Shown here piece by piece: positions 1 to 8,973 of a stretch of 64,000 nt of DNA. The position numbers and the translations under genes are program-made. This DNA is from Pseudomonas sp. TH31 (lineage in GTDB: Bacteria > Pseudomonadota > Gammaproteobacteria > Pseudomonadales > Pseudomonadaceae). The notes under the pieces were generated by a model. That model was not told where the DNA came from and did not search any database. It was given only the letters and a program-made list of their open reading frames with translations. The stretch spans positions 62,001-126,000 of the forward strand of contig NZ_JAEKEZ010000034.1 of NCBI RefSeq assembly GCF_016650815.1. Direction: 5' to 3'. Positions within the stretch are counted from its first letter, which is position 1. The number at the start of each line of letters is the position of its first letter.

Positions 1-430
1 AAACCAAACTCTCACGCACCATCTCCAGAAACGTTGCCACCACCCGCCGCGAACTCTGCTTGCGCAAGCACACCAGCGTCTCGGTCAGCCGCCGTTTGCA
101 GTCGGTAATCGGCAACGCACAAATCCGCGAATCTGCACCAAACTCCGCGGCCGACACCACCCCGACTCCAATCCCGACCACCACCGCTTCGCGCGCCGCT
201 TCCCGGCCTTCGACCTGAATCGCCGGACGAATTCGAAACCCGGCCCCGGCCATTTCCTCTTCCAGGGGCTGGCGCGTCACCGAACCGATTTCCCGCAGTA
301 CCGGTGGCGTGTCGTCCAGGTCCGCCAGGCAGATGGACTCGCGACTCGCCCACGGATGATTGCGTGAGACGAACGCGACGAAATTCGCCGCGGCGGCGGG
401 GAAGGCTGATAAGGGGTGAGTCACAGGGTT
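1..430 (-). pseudogene. LysR-type regulator, 3' remnant (substrate-binding domain only)
   Basis: Reading the minus strand from about 430 down to the window edge gives an open frame with a typical LysR effector-domain C-terminal half: a FVSRNHPW-like segment, VLREIGSVTR, then IQVEGREAAREAVVVGIGVGVVS and a final LRKQSSRRVVATFLEMVRESL-like helix. The frame has no N-terminal helix-turn-helix; a TAA lies immediately upstream (434-436), and the only candidate start inside is a GTG at 422-424. It is therefore a 5'-truncated copy, or the tail of a gene destroyed by a deletion whose junction lies near 430-482. The C-terminus may run past base 1. Family assignment rests on the domain pattern; the regulated pathway is unknown. 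Confidence 0.6.
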
Positions 431-461
431 CTTTTAAAGCCTGACACTGACCCTGTGGCTC
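418..461. repeat. Imperfect 12-bp inverted repeat at the vgrG/LysR-remnant junction
   Basis: GAGTCACAGGGT (418-429) and ACCCTGTGGCTC (450-461) form an inverted repeat with one mismatch around a 20-base spacer. It sits exactly between the vgrG stop and the LysR remnant. It could act as a transcription terminator hairpin, or be a scar of a lost element. I do not see a full insertion sequence. Confidence 0.5.
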
Positions 462-482
462 AATCTCTAATCCAGGTGGGCA

Positions 483-1910
483 TCAGGGTATATCCGGGCG
501 ATTGACCAGCCAATCGAGCAGCAGGCCCGTGTCGCCGCGCGGTGGCGGGGTGCGGGTGCGGTGTGGGGGCAGCAGTCTTGAGCCGGTGTAAAGGATCGGT
601 CGGTCCGGGTCGCTGTCGAGAAAACTGATGTACACGTCAGTGCCGGCAACGGGGAGCCTGGACGAGGCGTTGGACGCACCGATGGCCACCGGGAGCCAGA
701 GGCCCGCCGGCTCCTGCGCAGGCTGTCCCGGCCACAGGCTGACCTGAATCCGGCCCTGTTTATCGAGTGCCGCCGGCTGCCCGGGCTCGCCCAGCACCTG
801 AGCGGGTTGAAAGCCAGGAATGTTCGGCCGGGGTTGCTTGAGCGCGGGCCGGAATACCGTTGACCAGGGAATGGCGCGAAACCGGTTGCAGTAGCCGGGG
901 ACTGCAAAGGGTTTGTCTGGAGCGAGGATCGAGGGTTGTTGCCCTTGGTGCCGGATCTCGGTGAGCAGCCATTGGTCGTTGAAGCTCGCCACCGGGTGTT
1001 GCTCCACCTGCACGATGCGTCCGCTGAGCAATCCTGTCTGGTCGCTTTGTCCATGGATTTGTCGGTGTTGGCAGCGCAGCCGTTCCAGCGTCCGGCGACT
1101 GCGTTGATCGCCATGCAATTGCCCGGCAGCAGGATGCGTGCTCAACAGGTTTTTGCCGATCAGTGGATGATTGGCCGCACCAAAGCTGACGGTGGCTGAG
1201 CTTCTGTCGTGAATCAATCTCTGCGGCAGGATCAACGGCGAGTCGTGGCGTTGAAACAATTCGTGGATCGCGGCAAAGGCCGGTTCCTCAAGCGGATCGC
1301 CATGGAAAGGTGTCAGCACCGGGGCCTGGGGGAAACTCAGGCTGTCATCGGCCAGCACCAGCACATGCCCGTCGCGGCGGTGTTCAAAGTGATAGTGGAT
1401 GCCTTCTTCTTCGCAGAGCCTGTGCAGCAAGGCCAGATCGGTTTCTTCGTATTGAATGCAAAAGGGCCGCACGGGATAGTGCCCGGTGCTGAGTTCAAAA
1501 CGGTAGCCGTACTCGGGCAACGAGTGTTCTTCCAATAACTGACGCAAAATCGCCGGCACGTTGAGCTGATGAAATACCCGCCGGGTGCGCTGTTGTTCAA
1601 GGCGTTGCAGGTGCGGTACCAGCATCAGTCGGTAGCCTGTCCGGTGCGGGCCACGGTGCTCGTGACTGGCACTGTGCAAAATACCGTGAATGCCCTGGCC
1701 GTCACCGAGGCTCAGAAAGGCCGGTCGTTGCAGCAGTCGCTCGAGGCTCATTGCCGGGGCCAGGCCGATCACTTCGATGTCGAACCGATAGGGCTGGTTG
1801 AGGCCTTCTTGGCCGCTGAACCGTAACACCTGCCAACTCAAATCATCCTCGACCAGGGTCAGGATGAAGGGACTTTCCTTGTCGTTATGCATTGCGTGTG
1901 CTTCTGCCAT
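483..1910 (-). CDS. Short VgrG/Rhs-family type VI secretion tip protein
   Basis: A 475-residue VgrG-like protein. Residues about 10-330 match the gp27-like part (VEDDLSWQVLRFSGQEGLNQPYRF near the N-terminus, then YEETDLALLHRLCEEEGIHYHFEH). A gp5-like OB fold follows (DKQGRIQVSLWP and FLDSDPDRPILYTGS, residues about 375-450). VgrG trimers cap the Hcp tube and carry effectors across the target envelope. This one ends about 25 residues after the OB fold, so the beta-helical spike extension of typical 600-800 residue VgrGs is missing. No Hcp, PAAR, DUF4123 adaptor or effector gene is adjacent. An ATG overlapping the stop (TGATG) opens only a seven-codon frame, which suggests a lost downstream partner. 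The start could also be the internal ATG at 1892. Confidence 0.85.
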   Translation of the reverse strand: MAEAHAMHNDKESPFILTLVEDDLSWQVLRFSGQEGLNQPYRFDIEVIGLAPAMSLERLLQRPAFLSLGDGQGIHGILHSASHEHRGPHRTGYRLMLVPHLQRLEQQRTRRVFHQLNVPAILRQLLEEHSLPEYGYRFELSTGHYPVRPFCIQYEETDLALLHRLCEEEGIHYHFEHRRDGHVLVLADDSLSFPQAPVLTPFHGDPLEEPAFAAIHELFQRHDSPLILPQRLIHDRSSATVSFGAANHPLIGKNLLSTHPAAGQLHGDQRSRRTLERLRCQHRQIHGQSDQTGLLSGRIVQVEQHPVASFNDQWLLTEIRHQGQQPSILAPDKPFAVPGYCNRFRAIPWSTVFRPALKQPRPNIPGFQPAQVLGEPGQPAALDKQGRIQVSLWPGQPAQEPAGLWLPVAIGASNASSRLPVAGTDVYISFLDSDPDRPILYTGSRLLPPHRTRTPPPRGDTGLLLDWLVNRPDIP

Positions 1911-2124
1911 GAAATTCGGGGCGCAGAGGGTACGAAACCACGGCCCTGAATAGTCATCGCAAATCGACTTTTCAGATTTTCCCTATACGCAGTGTTGAAG
2001 ATGCCGATGGCATGCCGGTCAACAGGATGGAATTTTTGGTCGATTGCCGACTTTAGGCCGTATAAACTTGCGGCCATGCGTCGGCCAATAGATGTCTCGG
2101 CGCCACAGATCAAGAGAGTGAGTA

Positions 2125-2831
2125 ATGGGCGCACAGTGGAAGGTTAAACACAAAGAAGCGGCATCCAACGCCAAGGGCAAGATCTTCGGCAAACTGGTGA
2201 AAGAAATCACCATTGCTGCGCGTAACGGCACCGATATCTCCACTAACGCACACTTGCGTCTGGTGGTTGAACAAGCGAAAAAGGCCTCGATGCCCCGCGA
2301 AACCCTGGAACGTGCGATCAAGAAAGGCTCCGGCCAGCTCGGCGAAACCGTGCAATACCATCGCGTGACCTACGAAGGCTTCGCCCCGCATCAGGTGCCG
2401 TTGATCGTTGAATGTGTGACTGACAACATCAACCGCACCGTCGCTGAAATCCGTGTGGCATTCCGCAAAGGCCAATTGGGCGCTTCCGGTTCGGTGTCCT
2501 GGGACTTCAACCACGTCGGCATGATCGAGGCGTCCCCGGACAGCCCTGACGCCGACCCCGAAATGGCCGCCATCGAAGCCGGCGCCCAGGATTTCGAGCC
2601 GGGTGAAGAAGAGGGCACGACCCTGTTCCTGACCGAGCCTGCAGACCTGGACGCGGTGCAAAAGCCCTGCCTGAGCAAGGTTTCACCGTGTTGTCGGCCA
2701 AGTTGGGCTATCAGCCGAAGAACCCGGTCAGCGGGTTGAGCGACGAGCACATGGCTGAAGTCGAAGCCTTCCTGGAAGGCCTCGATAACCACGACGACGT
2801 GCAGGACATGTTTGTCGGGTTGGCGGGTTAA
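2125..2831 (+). CDS. YebC/TACO1-family protein (YeeN-like paralogue), frameshifted as read
   Basis: The N-terminal 179 residues are a clear YebC-family protein (MGAQWKVKHKEAASNAKGKIF, ITIAARNGTDISTNAHLR, RAIKKGSGQ). YebC/TACO1 proteins bind nucleic acid and have been described as transcription regulators and as translation factors for proline-rich stretches. The frame is lost after residue about 179, at the AAAA run 2660-2663: as read it ends at 2739, but one extra A restores the family C-terminus (GFTVLSAKLGYQPKNPVSG, EVEAFLEGLDNHDDVQDMF) through to TAA at 2829-2831, about 235 residues in all. The lack of the canonical MAGHSKWANTKHRK start and the shorter length suggest the second, YeeN-like paralogue rather than the ruvC-linked yebC. 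Confidence 0.85.
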
Positions 2832-2860
2832 GTTTTTTCAGCAAAAGTTGTGTTGTCTGT

Positions 2861-2938
2861 AAAAGATCGCAGCCTTCGGCAGCTCCTACAGGGGAATGGT
2901 GAACACCTGTAGGAGCTGCCGAAGGCTGCGATCTTTTT
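2861..2938. repeat. REP/REPIN palindrome
   Basis: Two inverted copies of the GTAGGAGCTGCCGAAGGC-type element, arms about 32 bp, loop about 13 bp. It separates the convergent yebC-like and kinase genes and ends in a T-run, so it may also terminate transcription. Confidence 0.9.
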
Positions 2939-2940
2939 CT

Positions 2941-4264
2941 TCAAGACGCCGCAACAATCTCCTGCAATGCAACGACAATCTCTGAAAACCCCGGCCGCGC
3001 CAGTACATCTGGCTGACAGCAACGCTGCTCAAGGTCCTCCAGCGTCACCTGATCCACATCGCTCAATCCCGAGTCGATGCGCGCCAGCAATTCCCCCAGC
3101 AGCACCCCGAACGCCCGCACTTCGATCCGTTGCAGCGCACGCGTTTCAAGGTTGTCGGTGGTGGCGTGGAACGATGCGCCGCCGAAGTCGCCCAGCAGAC
3201 AGTCACCGTGCTCGTTCCACATAATGTTGTGGCCGTAGAGGTCGCCGTGGGTGATGCCTTGTTCGTGCAAGTGTTCAGCCGCGCAAGCGATGCCACGGGC
3301 GATGCGCAATGCCACGTCCGCGCTGAACCGAGTGTCATCGGTGTAAACGTCACGGCTGCAGGACGCCAGGCTTGGCAATGCCGCGAGGTTGCGGTAACTC
3401 GGGTCAATCAACTGCATCACCAGTCCGGCCTGGGCTTGCGGATGGTCGACAATTCGCCCTTCGATGCGGATCAGGTTGGGGTGCAGGCCTGCGGTGATGC
3501 AGGCGTTCATTTCGTGCAGCGGCGAGCCATCGCTGGTCATTTCGCCTTTGTAGAGTTTTACCGCGACCTGAGTATCCGCTTGCCCCGGTCGTTGCCAGGT
3601 AGCGCGATGAATCACCCCCGAAGCACCTTCGCCGAGTTTGTGTTCCAGGGTCAGCGCCGACCACGGGATGCTCGGTGTGGCCTCAAGGGCGGCGGCATCG
3701 GCTTCGGTTTCCAGCGGGTTACCGGCGTAGGCCAGCCAAGTCAGGGCCGGCAGGGTCAGCAGCCACTCGGGCAGTTCGGTGAAGCGGTTGGCCGAGATGC
3801 GCAACAGTTCCAGTCGATGGCATTGAACCAGGCTTTCGGGCAATTGCTGCAAGTGGTTGCCGGCGAGCATCAGTTTTTGCATGAGCGGACGTTCACCCAA
3901 CTCGGTCGGCAGTTCGCTGATGCAGTTGTCGGTCAGGATCAGCCAGCGCAGCAACGGCGGCAGGGCGGCGGCCGGCACCTGTTCGATGCGGTTGGCCCTG
4001 AAGCCGATCATGCTCAGCGCGGCGCATTGGCCCAGGCAGGCCGGCAGCTCGGTGAACTGGTTGTCCGAGCAGAACAGAATCCGCAATCGGGTCAGGCGGT
4101 GCAGGTCGTCCGGCAGGCTGCTCAAGGCGTTGCCGCTGAGGTTGAGTATCTCCAGCGAATCCGCCAGGTCGAAGATTTCCGGGGAACTTGGTCAGGCCGC
4201 AGACCAGGTCCAGACGGGTGATGCCTGCCAGCTCACCGGCTCGCAATTGTGCAAGGGTATTCAT
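2941..4264 (-). CDS. Leucine-rich-repeat protein kinase, frameshifted as read
   Basis: The N-terminal half holds about eight leucine-rich repeats of the xxLPxxLxxLxxLxxLxxxxN kind (residues about 15-205). A eukaryote-like Ser/Thr/Tyr kinase domain follows: glycine loop LGEGASGVIHRA, lysine in VAVKLYKG, catalytic loop THGDLYGHN (HGD in place of HRD) and metal-binding GDFGGASF. ATG at 4264 gives MNTLAQLRAGELAG, but the frame breaks at the GGGG run 4181-4184. Removing one base (or adding two) joins it to the ORF starting at 4125, total about 440 residues. No signal peptide or membrane segment is visible, so it is probably cytosolic. The substrate is unknown. Widely conserved in Pseudomonas as an orphan gene, as far as I recall. 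Confidence 0.85.
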
Positions 4265-4336
4265 GAACGGATTCGCTATTGATCTGGAAGAAGGGCGCGG
4301 GCCACATGATAACGACTTGGGACTGTACTGGCCCTG

Positions 4337-4413
4337 AAAAGATCGCAGCCTTCGGCAGTTCCTGCAGGTGATTGCATTTCTCCCGTAGGAGCTGCCGAAG
4401 GCTGCGATCTTTT
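4337..4413. repeat. REP/REPIN palindrome
   Basis: Inverted pair of the AAAAGATCGCAGCCTTCGGC-type element between the kinase gene and zapE. Confidence 0.9.
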
Positions 4414-4422
4414 GATCTTGAC

Positions 4423-5546
4423 CTACGCTTCTCGCACTTCCACCAACTGCCCCAACCGACTCCGCGTGCGCGCCAGGTCAATGGCATCCCCATCCAGACT
4501 TTCCCGCAACGAACGCTGCCCCAATAGCACCAAATGCTTGTCCTGATCGTACAAAACGTCGATCAGGTTGATAAACCGTTGCTGCGCAGCGATCGAACAA
4601 TCGTTCAGGTTGGGCAGTTCATCGATGACCCAGTGATCGAAACGCCGGCACAGTTCCAGGTAATCCATCACGGCGGTGGGGTGGTCGCACAGATCGCGGA
4701 AGGTAAAACCGACGGCTCGCCCCTCGCAGTACCGCGCTGGCAGATGCCGTGTTCCGACCGGCAACGCGAGGGGCAAAGCATTTTCAGGCAGGTTCAACGC
4801 CTGACGCTGGGCTGGCGTCGCCGGCCAGACGTACCGGCCCTGGGTAAACACCTGCTGGGTATGGGTTCGTGCCTGACTGCGGTAGTCATGAGGACCGCCG
4901 ACTTCCATGACTTGCATGCGCGTGTTGATCAGGTCGATCACCGGCTTGAAACGCGCGTGGTAGAGCGGGTTCGGCAGCAAGCCTTCGGGTGGGTAGTTGG
5001 AGGTCACCAGCAGCAGGACGCCGCGGCGCAGCAACGCCTTGAACAGCCGGATGATGAGCATCGCATCGCCGATGTCGTGGACGTGAAACTCGTCGAAACA
5101 CAACACCCGACAATCCTGCAGTAGCTCATCAAGGGTGTTCGCCAAGGCATCGGGTTGGTCATGATGGCTGAACATGCCCTGATGCAGCTGCGCGAAAAAC
5201 TCATGAAAGTGCAGGCGCTGTTTTTGCGCGAGGGGGATGGCCTGGAAAAACCGTCCAGTAGCCAGCTTTTACCGCGACCGACAGCACCGTGCAGATACAG
5301 GCCGGGCAGGTTTTTCGCCGAGCTACCCAGCAATGTCGTCGCATGCCGGGCCATGCAGTCGATCACCCGTTGCTGGCTGTGGCTGAGGGTGTAGCCCTGA
5401 GCGAGCGCCTTATGGTGAAAGTAGTCGTGGATGACTCGATGGTTGGCGTTCCCGCTGGCAGGCGACGCAATGGCTTTGCCGAGCAAACGGCGCAGCGCGG
5501 GCCAGCGTGGTGTGAGTCGCGAACGGATTGGCGGTAGAACGGCCAC
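4423..5546 (-). CDS. zapE: Cell division protein ZapE (AFG1-family ATPase), frameshifted as read
   Basis: AFG1/ZapE-type P-loop ATPase. Walker A is GAVGRGKS (residues 87-94) and Walker B is CRVLCFDEFHV, followed by the sensor-like LLVTSNYPPEGLLP. The C-terminal RRFDHWVIDELP and LVLLGQRSLRESLDG segments are typical of the family. ZapE associates with FtsZ during constriction and under low oxygen. As read the gene is split into ORFs 5004-5546 and 4423-5175; adding one A/T to the AAAAA run at 5246-5250 fuses them (GRGKSWLLDGFFQAIPLAQ) into about 374 residues, the normal length. This is a second, stand-alone copy type if the usual zapE next to rplM exists elsewhere; that cannot be judged here. 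Confidence 0.85.
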
Positions 5547-5828
5547 GATAATATCACCCCGGGATCTTCAGGCCGGCTCACCGAGCTGCGGCGGCGTAGT
5601 GTAACCAAACGGGGAATCGCCCTACCACTCGTGTTGACATAGCCATTGCATAGTTAGACAAAAAACTGCGGTTTGTACAGCTGGTTTCCCGCTGGTGCAT
5701 CAGCGGTTTTCCAACAATTCGATACAACCCCCCTCCGCGCTGAGGGACCCGGCGGGCCGTATGACTGGCGAATTCCCGTTGCGTTGCTAACCTGATTTTC
5801 AGAAGTCACCCTCGCAAGGAATGAGGCC
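5547..5828. other. Intergenic region upstream of pilus operon
   Basis: 282 bases separate divergent zapE and the first pilin. A TTGACA hexamer lies at 5634-5639, but no convincing -10 sits at 16-18 bp, so I do not call a promoter. The local A+T content is higher than in the flanking genes. An AAGGA ribosome-binding site precedes the GTG start at 5829. Confidence 0.4.
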
Positions 5829-6356
5829 GTGAATGGAATTCGGGTATTGGCAACCTTGAGCATGATGCTTGGCACGCAAGCGCTGGCCGCAGAACTCCAG
5901 GTGGAGGTGCGCGTCGACGTGCAGCGTGGCTGTCAGTTGGTGGGGCAGCAACGCAGTGCGGGCGTCGAGCAACTGGGCGTGTTGGACTTCGGCAGCACCG
6001 CGCGGCTGGATGACCCGGCCGGACCGTTGGGCGCGGCGTTGATGAATGAGCACCTGCCGCGTCTGGAATGCAACCCCGACACGCCTTATCAATTACGCGT
6101 CGATGGCGGCCAGCACGGCGGCGTCGGCGATGTGCGTTACATGGCGGGTTCCGCCGAACACGGCAAACCTATCCCTTATCGGCTCTACCAGGACCCCGCG
6201 CGACTGATCCCGCTGGCGGTGAACGTCCCGATAAGCGGCCGCGTGCCGGATACCGGTTCCGTGGCTTTACCTTTGTACGCCCGTATCGACCGGCTGGCGG
6301 AGATTCCCCGTGTCAGCCGTTATTCAGACCTGGTAAAGGTGACTGTCACCTGGTAA
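5829..6356 (+). CDS. Spore-coat-U domain pilin-like protein (Csu-type), GTG start
   Basis: A 175-residue secreted SCPU-domain protein. The signal peptide (MNGIRVLATLSMMLGTQALA) is followed by the mature VEVRVDVQRGC start, with the conserved early cysteine, LGVLDFGSTARL, a second cysteine in RLECNPDTPY, and the VDGGQHG and SRYSDLVKVTVTW ending that supply the pilin fold strands. The start is GTG, chosen for the AAGGA site 8 bases upstream and the complete signal peptide. It is the first gene of a seven-gene chaperone-usher operon and could be a minor subunit or adaptor (CsuA/CsuB-like); its position relative to the major pilin is not provable from sequence alone. Confidence 0.85.
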   Translation: MNGIRVLATLSMMLGTQALAAELQVEVRVDVQRGCQLVGQQRSAGVEQLGVLDFGSTARLDDPAGPLGAALMNEHLPRLECNPDTPYQLRVDGGQHGGVGDVRYMAGSAEHGKPIPYRLYQDPARLIPLAVNVPISGRVPDTGSVALPLYARIDRLAEIPRVSRYSDLVKVTVTW

Positions 6357-6460
6357 CAGCTGTGCAACTTGCCCCCGAAGGAATCGGGTGGCGCAGGGAA
6401 GGGGGCATTCCTCGTTGAACGTCCGGGTTTTGGCGTCCTGAGGGAGTTGGGATTGGCACG

Positions 6461-6994
6461 ATGACAAACAAGCACTGGATGGTTATCGCCGTGGGCGTAC
6501 TGTTTTTTCTCGTCGAGGATGCCCAAGCGGCGATCAGCGGGCAGATCCACGCACGGCTGGTTATCATCGCCGGTTGCGAAGTGACCAATGGCGCCAGCCC
6601 AGGCAGCCCGGTCAGCGATTTCGGCAGCCTGGATTTCGGCCAGCAAGGCCCGACCTGGACCCACCCGATCAAGGCCAGCCTCAGCGACGATGCCAGCGGC
6701 AAATTGAATGTCGCCTGCAACCCTTCGGTCACCGGGTTCACCGTCACCATCGACGGCGGCGCCCATGGTGACGGTACGACCCGGCGGCTGAGCAACGGCA
6801 GCCAGACCCTCCCTTATCAATTGTTCCTCGATGCCTCGGGCAGTCAGAGCTACAGCATCGGCCAACAACACAATTTCGCTGTGACCAGCGCTGCGCGGAT
6901 ACCGATCCCGGTATTTGGCTCGGTGGTGGCGAATACCCGCGCGGTTCCGGCCGGTGTCTACACCGACACCCTGACGGTGACGCTCGATTGGTAA
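6461..6994 (+). CDS. Spore-coat-U domain pilin-like protein (Csu-type)
   Basis: A 177-residue SCPU protein with a cleavable signal (WMVIAVGVLFFLVEDAQA), mature start AISGQIHARLVIIAGCEV, LDFGQQGPTW, the disulphide partner in LNVACNPSVTGFTVTIDGG, and the C-terminal beta strand GVYTDTLTVTLDW. SCPU subunits of archaic pili assemble by donor-strand exchange, with the N-terminal segment of one subunit completing the next. It lies 104 bases after the first pilin gene and 20 bases before the third. Confidence 0.87.
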   Translation: MTNKHWMVIAVGVLFFLVEDAQAAISGQIHARLVIIAGCEVTNGASPGSPVSDFGSLDFGQQGPTWTHPIKASLSDDASGKLNVACNPSVTGFTVTIDGGAHGDGTTRRLSNGSQTLPYQLFLDASGSQSYSIGQQHNFAVTSAARIPIPVFGSVVANTRAVPAGVYTDTLTVTLDW

Positions 6995-7014
6995 ACCCGT
7001 AGAGGACGGACGCC

Positions 7015-7551
7015 ATGCACATGTTTGTATCAAGGATAGGTTTGTCATTGTTCAGCCTGGCGCTGGTGTCCAGCGCTCAGGCCGCGACCACCGTCACCGG
7101 GCAGATCAGTTCCACGCTGATCCTGACCAGCAGTTGCCTGGTCAACGGCACGGCGGGCAGCACGGGACTTAATTTCGGTACCGTGAACTTCGGCACCACC
7201 ACCAGTTTGTTCACCGAAGCGGACGGCCAGGTGCTGGGCGGTGGTGGCGGAGCGCTGTCGGTTCAGTGCTCCAGTGGTACCTCGCCAACCATCACCGTCG
7301 GCGCGGGAAGCCATGACGCTCAGTCCACGGGTGGCAGCCGAGCGTTATACGACGGCGTCGCCAATTACGTGCCCTACGACTTCTACACCGATGCCGCTCA
7401 CTCGCAACTTCTGGCCATCAACGGTGTGATCAACCTTGCAGCCAGTACCGGCCAGACGCAGGCGGTGAACATCTATGGCAAAGCCGTGGGCAAGGCGGGA
7501 CTGCCGGCCGGCACCTACACCGATACCGTTGCTGTCCAACTGACCTTTTAG
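7015..7551 (+). CDS. Spore-coat-U domain pilin (candidate major subunit)
   Basis: A 178-residue SCPU protein with signal peptide MFVSRIGLSLFSLALVSSAQA and mature ATTVTGQISSTLILTSSCLVNG. It is rich in Ser/Thr/Gly, as CsuA/B-type major pilins are, and ends in PAGTYTDTVAVQLTF. The family features are the LNFGTVNFGTT strand and the SVQCSSGTSPTITV cysteine. That composition makes it the best candidate for the shaft subunit, by inference only. An in-frame ATG six bases downstream is an alternative start. It lies four bases before the next pilin. Confidence 0.87.
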   Translation: MHMFVSRIGLSLFSLALVSSAQAATTVTGQISSTLILTSSCLVNGTAGSTGLNFGTVNFGTTTSLFTEADGQVLGGGGGALSVQCSSGTSPTITVGAGSHDAQSTGGSRALYDGVANYVPYDFYTDAAHSQLLAINGVINLAASTGQTQAVNIYGKAVGKAGLPAGTYTDTVAVQLTF

Positions 7552-7555
7552 TGCG

Positions 7556-8056
7556 ATGGCTCGCCATGGCTGTGCCGCGCTGCTCCTGCTCTGTGCGGGC
7601 AGTGTGCCGTTGCCGCTGGCGGCGGTGACCAGCCAGAGTTTCCAGGTCAGTGCCACGGTGACCGCCGGTTGCCTGGTGGTGGGCGGGCTGTCGGACTACG
7701 GCAGCCTCAACTTCGGCAGCCAGTCGGCCCTGGCCACCAGCACGGTGCAGGTGGCGTTGACCGGTGGCGTGCAGTTGCAATGCACGCCGGGGGTGACGCT
7801 GAACATGACGGTCGATGGCGGTCAGTACAACAGCAGCGGGCGGCACATGCAGCTCACCACCGGCAGCAACCGGGTGGCGTATTCGCTGTTTCGCGATGCG
7901 GCATTCAGCCAGAGCCTGGGGGTCGGCCAGAGCGTGCCGGTGGCCTACAGCGATGCGAACAACATCAGCCTGCCGATTTACGGTCAGGTGCAGTTGCCGG
8001 GCAATCAGCCTGGGGGGACGTACAGCGATGTGCTGCAGGTGCAGCTGTCGTGGTAA
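7556..8056 (+). CDS. Spore-coat-U domain pilin-like protein (Csu-type)
   Basis: A 166-residue SCPU protein. The signal peptide (HGCAALLLLCAGSVPLPLAA) leads into VTSQSFQVSATVTAGCLVVGG, YGSLNFGSQSAL, a second cysteine in LQCTPGVTLNMTVDGGQY, and the terminal strand GTYSDVLQVQLSW. It starts four bases after the previous stop and is followed after 26 bases by the chaperone gene, preceded by a good AAGGAG site. Confidence 0.87.
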   Translation: MARHGCAALLLLCAGSVPLPLAAVTSQSFQVSATVTAGCLVVGGLSDYGSLNFGSQSALATSTVQVALTGGVQLQCTPGVTLNMTVDGGQYNSSGRHMQLTTGSNRVAYSLFRDAAFSQSLGVGQSVPVAYSDANNISLPIYGQVQLPGNQPGGTYSDVLQVQLSW

Positions 8057-8082
8057 TGCGGCGTTTTGAAAAGGAGCAGCAC

Positions 8083-8855
8083 ATGTGGTCACAGGTCTTG
8101 CGCTGTACGGGGCTGGCAATGGTGTTACTCGGGGCTGCCAAGGCACAGGCCGCCAGTTCGGTGTTGATCTGGCCGATTGATCCGGTGCTGGAGGCCGATC
8201 AACAGGCCAGTGCCTTGTGGCTGGAAAACCGTGGCAGCGAGACTGCAAACCTGCAAATCCGGGTGTTCGCCTGGAGCCAGAGTGGTTTCAACGACCAGTA
8301 TCAGAATCAGCGCGATGTGATCGGCAGCCCGCCGGTGGCGAAGATCGAACCGGGCCAGAAACAATTGGTGCGCCTGACCCGCACCCGGAAATTCCACCGG
8401 GGCAGGAGCTGGCTTACCGCATCATCATCGACGAAATTCCCTCGGCCAAACCGCCGGCTGCTGAAGATGGCAAGACTGCGGCGGCGATCCGGTTCCAGAT
8501 GCGTTATTCGGTGCCGCTGTTTGCCTACGGTGCCGGGTTGTGGAGCAAGGAAGACACCACCCGCCAGCGTGATCCCAAAGGCATCGGCTTGCCGGACCTG
8601 AGCTGGCGCACGGTGGCGGTGGACGGTCGCTCGTACGTGGAGGTGCGCAACCAGGGCGCGGTACATGCGCGATTGACCGATGTCGCGCTCAAGCAGGGCG
8701 GCCAGACCAAACCGCTGGTGGAAGGTTTGCTCGGTTATGTGTTGCCTGGCGCAATCATGCGCTGGCCCGCGCCGGGGCCGATGGCCGGCGAGCCGGCGCT
8801 GCAGGTGCGGGTGAACGGCGCGGCGCAGGTGCAGAGCATTTCCCCGTTACGGTGA
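8083..8855 (+). CDS. Periplasmic pilus chaperone (CsuC/PapD-like), frameshifted as read
   Basis: PapD-type chaperone: signal peptide (VLRCTGLAMVLLGAAKAQA), then an immunoglobulin-like domain with SSVLIWPIDPVLEADQQASALWLENRG and KIEPGQKQLVRLTR, and a second domain (RTVAVDGRSYVEVRNQGAVHARLTDV). The chaperone donates a strand to each SCPU subunit and delivers it to the usher. The frame breaks near 8386-8390 (residue about 102): adding one G to CCGG gives LTRTREIPPGQELAYRIIIDEIPSA, the conserved chaperone G1/F1 region, and a protein of about 257 residues ending at 8855. The start at 8083 follows AAGGAG; an in-frame ATG at 8056 is less likely. Confidence 0.87.
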
Positions 8856-8860
8856 TCACC

Positions 8861-8927
8861 TGTAGGAGCAAGGCTTGCCCGCGATGGCGTCCTTGAAATC
8901 GCCATCGCGAGCAAGCTTGCTCCTACA
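8861..8927. repeat. REP palindrome (GTAGGAGCAAGGCTTG class)
   Basis: Inverted pair TGTAGGAGCAAGGCTTG... / ...CAAGCTTGCTCCTACA between chaperone and usher genes, inside the operon. A longer usher frame starting at 8875 would begin within this palindrome, which argues for the later start. Confidence 0.85.
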
Positions 8928-8973
8928 AAAAAGGCTGCGGAGGAACCTGTCCATTGACGGACATAAAGCGCGA

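Noticed and set aside
418..461. Inverted repeat as ends of an insertion sequence
   Set aside because: Only 44 bases long with no transposase or target duplication; a hairpin or scar fits better.
8875..8973. Longer N-terminus of the usher
   Set aside because: It begins inside a REP palindrome and the added residues do not look like a signal peptide; the ATG at 8974 precedes the hydrophobic signal.
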